Positions 1 through 5,832 of a DNA stretch of 13,490 bases are shown in pieces (position 1 is the first letter of the stretch; each line of letters begins with the position of its first letter). This stretch comes from an uncultured cyanobacterium (GTDB lineage: Bacteria > Cyanobacteriota > Cyanobacteriia > Pseudanabaenales > Pseudanabaenaceae), in assembly GCA_903819605.1 (NCBI GenBank), contig CAIJEA010000395.1:1-13490 (forward strand). The letters run 5' to 3'. The translations under genes and the position numbers were made by a program. The notes beneath the pieces are model-generated. The model made no database searches. It worked only from the letters and a program-made list of their open reading frames with translations, and was not told where the DNA came from.

Positions 1-4
1 GGAC

Positions 5-69
5 AAAAGCAAAACCCAGAATATAGTAGCGGCGCGAAGTACCGCTACTATATTCTGGGTTTTGCTTTT
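5..69. repeat. AACCCAGAATA-type dispersed palindrome, copy 1
   Basis: A perfect 28-bp inverted repeat (5-32 paired with 42-69) around a 9-base loop that contains GCGAAG. The outer part of the arms (AACCCAGAATA and TATTCTGGGTT) and the GGCGCGAAG apex are shared with a second copy at 4756-4804, while the middle of the stem differs between copies and stays fully paired. A run of T (66-70) follows the right arm, so it could also end transcription of a plus-strand gene lying left of the window. Seen directly: the pairing and the second copy. Inferred: the terminator role. Confidence 0.85.
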
Positions 70-97
70 TGATATAGAAGTGCAGAAACTTTCCCAA

Positions 98-127
98 CTT
101 TACCCGATATAGCTATATCGGGTAAAG
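98..127. repeat. Perfect 30-bp palindrome
   Basis: CTTTACCCGATATAG (98-112) is followed directly by its exact reverse complement (113-127) with no spacer. It is not related in sequence to the other palindromes in the window. It lies in non-coding DNA downstream of the minus-strand epimerase gene. It could be a cruciform-forming site, a protein-binding site or a relic of a mobile element; nothing in the sequence decides between these. Confidence 0.8.
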
Positions 128-156
128 CTGAAAAAGAGAGAGCGAATTATTTTGCT

Positions 157-250
157 TAGGAATTGCGCAAAAGTATTTATTCGTAGGGGCAACTCATGAA
201 TTGCCCCTACGAATAAATGCGCGTTTCAAGTCACTTTTGCGTAAATCCTG
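157..250. mobile_element. MITE family A, copy 1 (94 bp, TTGCT target duplication)
   Basis: Terminal inverted repeats at 158-174 and 233-249 match at 15 of 17 positions and resemble TAGGACTTACGCAAAAA, the ends of the better preserved copy at 10632-10724. The interior is an 18-bp perfect stem (175-192 with 201-218) that contains the GTAGGGGCAA...TTGCCCCTAC core. The element is flanked exactly by the 5-bp direct repeat TTGCT (152-156 and 251-255), as expected of a transposed element with a 5-bp target duplication. It has no coding capacity, so it would need a transposase supplied elsewhere; the parent insertion sequence is not identifiable here. Confidence 0.75.
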
Positions 251-279
251 TTGCTCTTTTTTTGTTGCAATCCTATTGA

Positions 280-1200
280 TTAGGCAAAAATTTGACTTAG
301 AGCTGTATCAATATCGGGATATTTAAACGAAAATTTATTAATCTCCGCCTTATGGGGCACAACTCGCTGACCATCTAAGATCACCGTTGCCGCTTCACCA
401 AATAATAGAATCAAGGCTGCCGCAGGAACTGGCAAAAAAGCAGGGCGTTTAATTGCTTTAGCAAAGGCAACGGTGAAATCTTCATTGGTGACAGGTTGGG
501 GAGCAGTGCCATTGAGCACACCTGTAATTTGAGGATTATTTACAGCAAAAATGATTAGTTCGACTAGATCATCGCGATGTATCCAAGAAAACCATTGCTT
601 GCCAGTGCCAATTTTGCCACCACCGCCAACTTGAAAAATTGGTAACATCTTCGCGATCGCGCCCCCTAAGCCCAACACAATTCCTGTTCGGAGCTTAACT
701 AATCGCACGCCTAAATCGCTCACAGCCTCAGCAGATGCCTCCCAGTCCTTGCAAACATTTGCTAAAAAGTCATCACCTGCATAACTATATTCGTCAAAGG
801 TTTTGTCAAGACTAGTACCGTAATAACCGATCGCTGAACCACTAATTAAAACTTGAGGCTTCACAGCAGCTTTAGCGATCGCCTCGACTAAAACCTTGGT
901 CGTTAAGATCCGACTATCACGGATCTCTTGCTTACGTTTATCAGTCCAGCGCACACCAGCAAGAGGCTCTCCAGCAAGGTTAATTACGGCATCACTACCA
1001 GAGACTACATCTGCCAAATCTCCCAATTCAAAAGGGTTATAGCCAACAACTTCAAGATTCGGGAAAGCCTCTGGGGGAAATTGACGGCTTGCTTTTGGTA
1101 AATTGCGAGCTAGCACAACAATGCGATCGCCCAAAGCATGTAAGCGCTCTACTAACTTGTTGCCAACAAATCCCGTAGCACCCGTCACTACAATTTTCAT
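280..1200 (-). CDS. TIGR01777-type NAD(P)-binding epimerase (SulA/GC1-like SDR)
   Basis: A 306-residue extended-SDR protein of the usual length for the TIGR01777 epimerase family. It starts with a Rossmann beta strand and a GxxGxxG nucleotide motif (Gly7, Gly10, Gly13). Family signatures follow: INLAGEP at 73-79, SGSAIGYYG at 120-128 and WFSWIHRDDLV at 203-213. The C-terminal part (about 255-300) with GQRVVPHKA and FSFKYPDIDTAL matches the small domain (DUF1731) that ends these proteins. Cyanobacterial and plastid members have been linked to cell or chloroplast division (Synechocystis slr1223 'SulA', Arabidopsis GC1), but substrate and reaction are unknown, so a division role here is inference. 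The gene diverges from the hybrid kinase at 1374 across a 173-bp gap. No clear Shine-Dalgarno precedes the ATG. A MITE lies 30 bp beyond its stop codon. Confidence 0.9.
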   Translation of the reverse strand: MKIVVTGATGFVGNKLVERLHALGDRIVVLARNLPKASRQFPPEAFPNLEVVGYNPFELGDLADVVSGSDAVINLAGEPLAGVRWTDKRKQEIRDSRILTTKVLVEAIAKAAVKPQVLISGSAIGYYGTSLDKTFDEYSYAGDDFLANVCKDWEASAEAVSDLGVRLVKLRTGIVLGLGGAIAKMLPIFQVGGGGKIGTGKQWFSWIHRDDLVELIIFAVNNPQITGVLNGTAPQPVTNEDFTVAFAKAIKRPAFLPVPAAALILLFGEAATVILDGQRVVPHKAEINKFSFKYPDIDTALSQIFA

Positions 1201-1373
1201 AATATTTTGTTTGAATTGATGTTGAATTAGTAGGAATGTCGCATAGTAAACGATATCAGATGACCTAAGTTTGTTAGCTTCTTATAGATCGATCTTATAA
1301 GATAGCTATTTAGACGCATCAGCCCAAGACTTGTTAATTATCTTAGAGCGAAAACCAATTCGCAAACATATTC
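1201..1373. promoter_or_regulatory. Divergent intergenic region with an imperfect palindrome
   Basis: This 173-bp gap must hold the promoters of both the epimerase (minus) and the hybrid kinase (plus). An imperfect palindrome at 1281-1301 (CTTATAGATC / GATCTTATAAG, one inserted base) could be an operator or the -10 region of one promoter. The 11-mer CCCAAGACTTG at 1323-1333 recurs upstream of the phytochrome gene. No convincing -35/-10 pair or Shine-Dalgarno is visible for either gene, so promoter positions are not called. Confidence 0.25.
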
Positions 1374-4274
1374 ATGGATAGCTCAGCAAAGCCCAAACTA
1401 CTAATCGTTGATGATGAAGAAGACAACTTAGATCTGCTTCAGCGTATTTTCCATAAAGAATATCGAGTCTTGCGAGCTAACAATGGATTCGAGGCATTGT
1501 CTATTTTAGGGCGGGAATCTGATATTGGAGTAATTGTTTCCGATCAACGGATGCCGATGATGTCTGGCACTGAACTTTTAAGCCAAGTCGCAGCAAAATA
1601 TCCTGATACTTTACGAATTATTCTAACCGCCCACACCGATGTCCGCGATCTCGTCGAAGCCATTAATCAATCTAAAGTTTTTAAATACATCACTAAGCCC
1701 TATAAGGTTGATGTGTTACTACAGGTGGTTCAACAAGCTAGCGAAACCTATAAATTGTTGAAGTCAAGAACTTTACAACTCCGTAACGATCTAGAAAGTG
1801 CAGAGGCTAAATATCAAAGTATTTTTGAGAATGCGATCGAGGGGATCTTTCAGACGACGATCGATGGTCGTTATCTGATTGCCAATCCGATGCTGGCTAA
1901 AATTTATGGTTATGCTTCTGCCGATTCCCTAATTAGTAATGTCACTAATATTGCCGATCAGATCTATGTCAACCCGTCACGTCGCCAAGAATTTATTGAT
2001 ATTTTGCGCTTCCATGATTCTGTGCCTAACTTTGAGTCTCAAGTCTATCGTCGAGACGGCTCAAAAATTTGGATTTCAGAAAATGTACGCGCTGTCCGAG
2101 ACCAAGATGGCACTCTGATCGGATTTGAAGGTACTGTTCAGGACATTACTCAACGCAAGCGCGCTGAAGAAGAATCAAAATTATTACAAGACTTAACCTT
2201 AGAAATCAGTGCCGCGAAGGATTTTCAATCAGCATTAAAAATAGCTCTCACTAAGATTTGTCAGTTTACAGGTTGGGACTATGGTGAAGCATGGCTCCCA
2301 TCATCTGAGCGTCAAGTTTTAGTATGTAGCCCTGCATGGTACAGCAAGATCGAAGGATTAGAAGAGTTTCGTAAATATAGCGAAAAAATATCTTTCCCTT
2401 CAGGAATTGGTTTCCCAGGAAGAGTCTGGAACCACCAGCGCCCAGAATGGATTTGGGATATTTCACTCGAAACCGAATCACACTTCATACGCAAATATCC
2501 TGCCATGGAATGTGGTTTGAGGTCAGGGTTAGCGATTCCTGTAAGTGCTGACTCCAATGTCGTCGCGATCGTAGCATTTTTTACAATGTCGCCGAATGAT
2601 GGCGATCAGCAGTTAGTGGGACTGATTGGCGCGATCGCCATGCAGTTAGGCTCATTAATGCTCCGCAAGCGTGATGAAGAAGCGCTCCGATTAATGAATG
2701 AGGAGCTTGCGCTAGCACGCGATCGCGCCCTAGAAGCCAATCGGACTAAAAGTACTTTTGTCGCTAATATGAGCCATGAGTTACGGACTCCCCTGAATGC
2801 GATCATTGGTTACAGTGAGATGCTACAGGAAGATGCGGCTTTGTTAGGGATAGAAGATTTTGGAAGCGATCTCCAGAAAATTTATCATGCTGGCAAGCAT
2901 TTGCTGGATTTAATTAACGATATTCTGGATATGACTAAGATCGAAGCAGGTAAATTGGAAATTTATTACGATGACTTCGATCTACCTCTGCTCGTATGGG
3001 ATACCAGCACTACCATTGAACCATTACTAGCCAAAAACAATAATCGACTAAGTATCGATTGTGACCACGAATTAGGCGCAATTCGAGCAGATATGACTCG
3101 CTTGCGACAGGTTCTTTTGAATATTTTAAGTAATGCCTGTAAATTCACGAAATCAGGGGAAATTCAGGTCAAAGTCAGTCGTCAAAACTCTTCTCAAGGC
3201 GAATATTTTTGCTTTTCGATTAAAGATACGGGAATCGGCATCAGCGCTGAGAATCTCGAAAATCTCTTTCAGCCTTTTCACCAAGCGGATAGCTCGACTA
3301 CACGCCAATATGGTGGAACTGGTTTAGGGCTTGCCATTAGCCATCGTCTTTGTAATATGATGGGTGGAAATATCATAGTCACCAGTGAATTAGGGAAAGG
3401 ATCGACATTCACTATCTGTTTGCCCGTCAATTGTGAAGCTGCGACAAAGAATAAACAGCCGAAATTCCCAGAACCGACTCCGCCGAATTTGCCTACACCT
3501 AACAAAGCTTACCCATCGATCTTAGTAATTGATGATGACCCAACCATCCATCAACGCACCCAAGCACATCTCAGCCACTTAGGAGTTTTTATCTATTCAG
3601 CATTTAGTGGAGAAGATGGCATCGATCTAGCCCATGAGATACTCCCTAATGCCATTATTTTAGATGTACAAATGCCATCGATGAGTGGTTGGGAAGTTCT
3701 TAAAGAGTTAAAGTCCCAGCCTTTAACTTCGGGAATTCCCATTATTTTACTGACGATTAATGATGAGGATAATGAGCAACATGAGAGCTATGAAATTGGG
3801 GCAAATGATTATTTATTTAAGCCAATCGATCGCGATCGCTTAGTTACAACAATCGAGAAGTATCGATCCGATCCAATGGCGGAGCTATCAGTGCTAGTTG
3901 TTGAAGATGATATTAATGTCCGATCGATGCTGAAACGGATGCTTGAGAAGGAGAACTGCGTAGTCTCTGAGGCGCAGGATGGACATGAGGCTTTAAAAGT
4001 GATGACTGAGCAGATGCCGCAATTAATTTTGCTCGATCTGATGATGCCAAACATTGATGGCTTTGAATTTATTCATCTACTACGGTTACGGCAGGATATT
4101 GCATCCATTCCATTGATTATTATCACCGCTAGAGATCTGACTAAGGATGACTATGTGCGTCTGAGCGGATCGGTGCAAAAGATTTTGCAGAAGGCAAATC
4201 ACAGTTACGTTGAGTTACTTGAGGAAATTGTGGAACGACTTTATAAATTTGGCATATTGGTTTCTCCGCCATAG
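1374..4274 (+). CDS. Hybrid sensor histidine kinase, REC-PAS-GAF-HisKA-HATPase-REC-REC
   Basis: A 966-residue soluble protein with no membrane helix. Domains in order: receiver 1 (about 7-125; phosphoacceptor Asp57 in SDQRMP, Lys108), coiled linker, PAS (about 145-260), GAF (about 275-430), dimerisation/phosphoacceptor domain with His468 in SHELRTPLN, ATPase domain (Asn587 N-box, DTGIGI at 618-623, GGTGLGL from 647), a Pro/Lys-rich linker (690-712), receiver 2 (Asp764, Lys816) and receiver 3 (Asp888). All key catalytic residues are present, so it should be an active kinase able to pass phosphate through internal receivers. The GAF domain lacks a bilin cysteine in the CBCR or phytochrome position and is not predicted to be a photoreceptor. 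The input signal and final partner are unknown. Receiver 3 lacks the usual Lys-Pro; Lys937 or Lys940 probably takes that place. The gene stands alone on the plus strand and no clear Shine-Dalgarno is seen. Confidence 0.93.
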   Translation: MDSSAKPKLLIVDDEEDNLDLLQRIFHKEYRVLRANNGFEALSILGRESDIGVIVSDQRMPMMSGTELLSQVAAKYPDTLRIILTAHTDVRDLVEAINQSKVFKYITKPYKVDVLLQVVQQASETYKLLKSRTLQLRNDLESAEAKYQSIFENAIEGIFQTTIDGRYLIANPMLAKIYGYASADSLISNVTNIADQIYVNPSRRQEFIDILRFHDSVPNFESQVYRRDGSKIWISENVRAVRDQDGTLIGFEGTVQDITQRKRAEEESKLLQDLTLEISAAKDFQSALKIALTKICQFTGWDYGEAWLPSSERQVLVCSPAWYSKIEGLEEFRKYSEKISFPSGIGFPGRVWNHQRPEWIWDISLETESHFIRKYPAMECGLRSGLAIPVSADSNVVAIVAFFTMSPNDGDQQLVGLIGAIAMQLGSLMLRKRDEEALRLMNEELALARDRALEANRTKSTFVANMSHELRTPLNAIIGYSEMLQEDAALLGIEDFGSDLQKIYHAGKHLLDLINDILDMTKIEAGKLEIYYDDFDLPLLVWDTSTTIEPLLAKNNNRLSIDCDHELGAIRADMTRLRQVLLNILSNACKFTKSGEIQVKVSRQNSSQGEYFCFSIKDTGIGISAENLENLFQPFHQADSSTTRQYGGTGLGLAISHRLCNMMGGNIIVTSELGKGSTFTICLPVNCEAATKNKQPKFPEPTPPNLPTPNKAYPSILVIDDDPTIHQRTQAHLSHLGVFIYSAFSGEDGIDLAHEILPNAIILDVQMPSMSGWEVLKELKSQPLTSGIPIILLTINDEDNEQHESYEIGANDYLFKPIDRDRLVTTIEKYRSDPMAELSVLVVEDDINVRSMLKRMLEKENCVVSEAQDGHEALKVMTEQMPQLILLDLMMPNIDGFEFIHLLRLRQDIASIPLIIITARDLTKDDYVRLSGSVQKILQKANHSYVELLEEIVERLYKFGILVSPP

Positions 4275-4295
4275 ATCTAAACGCAACGACTCCAA

Positions 4296-4346
4296 AAGCC
4301 CATATATGCAAAATCGTGCAAAATAATATTTTGTATTTATGGGCTT
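4296..4346 (+). terminator. Possible transcription terminator hairpin after the hybrid kinase
   Basis: AAGCCCATA (4296-4304) pairs with TATGGGCTT (4338-4346), and the interior ATGCAAAAT (4306-4314) pairs with ATTTTGTAT (4328-4336) with one G-T wobble, giving a long stem 22 bases after the kinase stop codon. No T-run follows the stem, so it may stop transcription weakly or act as an mRNA-end stabiliser. Function is inferred from position. Confidence 0.4.
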
Positions 4347-4460
4347 CATATCTTCCAATATTTCGGACATTAGTATTGCTATAGCATTGATTTATGCAAT
4401 ATTGTTTTGAGGGCTAGAAATTTTAAATCTAGCTATTCCATTACAAAAAAAGAGGATTGA

Positions 4461-4727
4461 ATGAAACGAAACAATGGAATTTTTTCTAATGGGATTTTTG
4501 CGATACAGTTCATTTCGATAGCGTGCGCTATAGGTGCATTTGGCTTGTATGTAGCATATCTCATGGATAGGAAGCATTCGCAAGAGTTATTGAACTTAAA
4601 TTTAGTAGCGCTATCATTTCTATTTATTAGCATTTTAGCTTCAGGTATAAAGGTTGCATTGACATCCTTAATTACGAGGTTGGATAAGTTAGAGAAGCTT
4701 ATTGTTGAAATTCGTACTGATGAATAA
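4461..4727 (+). CDS. Small two-helix membrane protein, unrecognised
   Basis: An 88-residue protein I do not recognise. It has a short positively charged N-terminus (MKRNNG), a hydrophobic helix at about 11-34, a polar turn with MDRKHSQE (35-42), a second hydrophobic helix at about 46-70, and a charged amphipathic tail ending RLDKLEKLIVEIRTDE. The likely topology is both ends in the cytoplasm. An AGAGGA ribosome-binding site at 4451-4456 sits at a suitable distance from the ATG, which supports translation. The two-helix-plus-charged-tail plan recalls holin-like proteins and small complex-assembly subunits, but no motif supports either. It lies between the hybrid kinase and a palindromic repeat, about 190 bp from the kinase and 170 bp from lpxA, so it is probably a single-gene unit. 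Confidence 0.6.
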   Translation: MKRNNGIFSNGIFAIQFISIACAIGAFGLYVAYLMDRKHSQELLNLNLVALSFLFISILASGIKVALTSLITRLDKLEKLIVEIRTDE

Positions 4728-4755
4728 AATTCGTGCTTTGCTTTATAAAAGCTAA

Positions 4756-4804
4756 AACCCAGAATAGAATTGCGGCGCGAAGCGCCGCAATTCTATTCTG
4801 GGTT
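4756..4804. repeat. AACCCAGAATA-type dispersed palindrome, copy 2, with GCGAAGC apex
   Basis: A perfect 23-bp stem (4756-4778 with 4782-4804) closed by a 3-base GAA loop. The tip reads GCGAAGC, a heptamer known in DNA biophysics as an unusually stable mini-hairpin. The outer arm AACCCAGAATA matches copy 1 at 5-69, and the inner stem (GAATTGCGGCGC) differs from copy 1 (TAGTAGCGG) yet is fully paired. It begins 29 bases after the small membrane gene and may also act as its terminator. Confidence 0.85.
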
Positions 4805-4830
4805 CATAAAACTAATTTTCATACTGTCGA

Positions 4831-4856
4831 TTGCTATAAACTATTGCTGTAAACTA
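4831..4856. repeat. Tandem 13-bp direct repeat upstream of lpxA
   Basis: TTGCTATAAACTA (4831-4843) is followed directly by TTGCTGTAAACTA (4844-4856); 12 of 13 bases are identical. It lies 43 bases before the lpxA start codon, where a paired protein-binding site or promoter elements could sit. It could also be a simple replication-slippage duplication. Confidence 0.5.
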
Positions 4857-4898
4857 CCGCTTGTTTTTTAGCGCCTCAGACTATAGATCGCCATTTCA

Positions 4899-5729
4899 AT
4901 GCCAAATACCAATATTACAATTCATCCCCGTGCTATCGTTCATCCCCATGCCAAAATCGGCGAAGGCACATCTATCGGAGCCGATGCCATTGTTGACGAG
5001 TTTGTGGAAATCGGCGATCGCTGCGAGGTTAGGGCAAGGGCGATCGTGACGGGACATACCAAGATTGGCAATGACAACCAAATTGGCTATGGAGCGATCG
5101 TTGGCTCAGAGCCACAGGATACTTCCTACAAGGGCGCAATCAGTTTTGTGGAAATTGGCGATCGCAATGTGTTACGCGAATATGTCACCGTCAATCGCGG
5201 CACAAAGGAAGGATCGGCAACCAAAATCGGCAATGATAATTTACTCTTTACGGGTGCTCATGTTGCCCACAACTGCACGATCGGCGATCGCGTGATTTTG
5301 GTAAACAATGTTTTATTAGCAGGTTATGTAGAAGTGCATAACAATGCTTTTATGGGCGGAGATTCGGTAGTACATCAGTTTACGCGCATCGGAGCATATT
5401 CCATGATTCGCGGTCAAACTCGCCTTGGTATGGATGTGCCGCCCTATTGTATGGCTGTTGACACAAATATGGTGTTTGGTCTAAATCGCCTTGGTCTCCG
5501 TCGCAATGGGTTTAGTCACGAGCGCCGTCGTGCCATTCTCTCCGCCTATGAAGTTCTTTATAAGTCCGATCGCAATCGTACGCAGGCGATCGATTTTCTA
5601 GAGTCATCGCCCGAATTTACGGATAATCCTGATATTCAAATGTTCTGTGATTTCATCAAAAGCAGCCGTCGCGGTATTTGCAAACTTTACGAAAAAGGCG
5701 CAAGTCGCATTGAGGAAGACCGCGATTAA
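4899..5729 (+). CDS. lpxA: LpxA-type UDP-N-acetylglucosamine O-acyltransferase
   Basis: A 276-residue left-handed beta-helix acyltransferase, close to the roughly 262 residues of E. coli LpxA. Hexapeptide repeats run from about residue 7 to 180. The HVAH motif (His121 and His124) aligns with the E. coli segment holding catalytic His125, and VVHQF (His159) and DVPPY (179-183) are also conserved. The helical C-terminal domain follows from about 190. LpxA transfers a 3-hydroxyacyl group from acyl-carrier protein to UDP-GlcNAc, the first step of lipid A synthesis, in the cytoplasm. In many cyanobacteria lpxA sits next to lpxC, fabZ and lpxB; here it stands alone, and segments such as IRGQTRLGMD and MVFGLNRLGLRRNGF look less like that housekeeping form. 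It may be a paralogue with another acceptor or acyl chain (inference). No clear Shine-Dalgarno is seen; the ATG was chosen because the beta-helix begins directly after it. Confidence 0.85.
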   Translation: MPNTNITIHPRAIVHPHAKIGEGTSIGADAIVDEFVEIGDRCEVRARAIVTGHTKIGNDNQIGYGAIVGSEPQDTSYKGAISFVEIGDRNVLREYVTVNRGTKEGSATKIGNDNLLFTGAHVAHNCTIGDRVILVNNVLLAGYVEVHNNAFMGGDSVVHQFTRIGAYSMIRGQTRLGMDVPPYCMAVDTNMVFGLNRLGLRRNGFSHERRRAILSAYEVLYKSDRNRTQAIDFLESSPEFTDNPDIQMFCDFIKSSRRGICKLYEKGASRIEEDRD

Positions 5730-5740
5730 CATTTTTGGCA

Positions 5741-5764
5741 TAGGGGCAATTCATGAATTGCCCT
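5741..5764. repeat. Partial copy of the GTAGGGGCAATTCA palindromic core
   Basis: A 20-bp perfect palindrome (5744-5763) with the same sequence as the core of the MITEs at 157-250 and 10632-10724, but cut short on the right, where it runs directly into the next palindrome at 5763. It lies 11 bases after the lpxA stop codon. It looks like a broken or recombined neighbour of the complete copy that follows. Confidence 0.75.
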
Positions 5765-5832
5765 GTCCAATAGAGAAGGGAATGTAGGGGCAATTCATGA
5801 ATTGCCCCTACATTTCCTTCTTTATTGGACAG
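5763..5832. repeat. 70-bp near-perfect palindrome overlapping the end of the hybrid kinase gene
   Basis: The arms 5763-5797 and 5798-5832 match at 33 of 35 positions. The ends are CTGTCCAATA and TATTGGACAG, and the centre is the complete 28-bp GTAGGGGCAATTCA palindrome (5784-5811). The right end lies inside the minus-strand kinase gene and supplies its last three codons (Ala-Val-Gln) and stop. It therefore sits at the convergent junction of lpxA and the kinase and could terminate both transcripts as a large hairpin. A MITE with CTGTCCAATA ends is likely, but I found no flanking target duplication. Confidence 0.75.

Noticed and set aside
157..250. CRISPR array formed by the repeated palindromes
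   Set aside because: The repeats are dispersed, carry terminal inverted repeats and target duplications, and have no regular unique spacers.
2239..2660. Bilin-binding GAF in the plus-strand hybrid kinase (Cys380 in AMECGLRSG)
   Set aside because: The cysteine is not in a Cys-His context, the DXCF and downstream CBCR motifs are absent, and the domain reads as an ordinary GAF.
2266..3505. Several 60-80 residue minus-strand open frames inside the hybrid kinase gene
   Set aside because: They overlap a long gene with complete conserved domains and have no domain or ribosome-binding evidence of their own.
4392..4633. Minus-strand small open frames overlapping the two-helix membrane gene
   Set aside because: The plus-strand frame has a proper ribosome-binding site and a coherent membrane plan; the minus-strand frames have neither.
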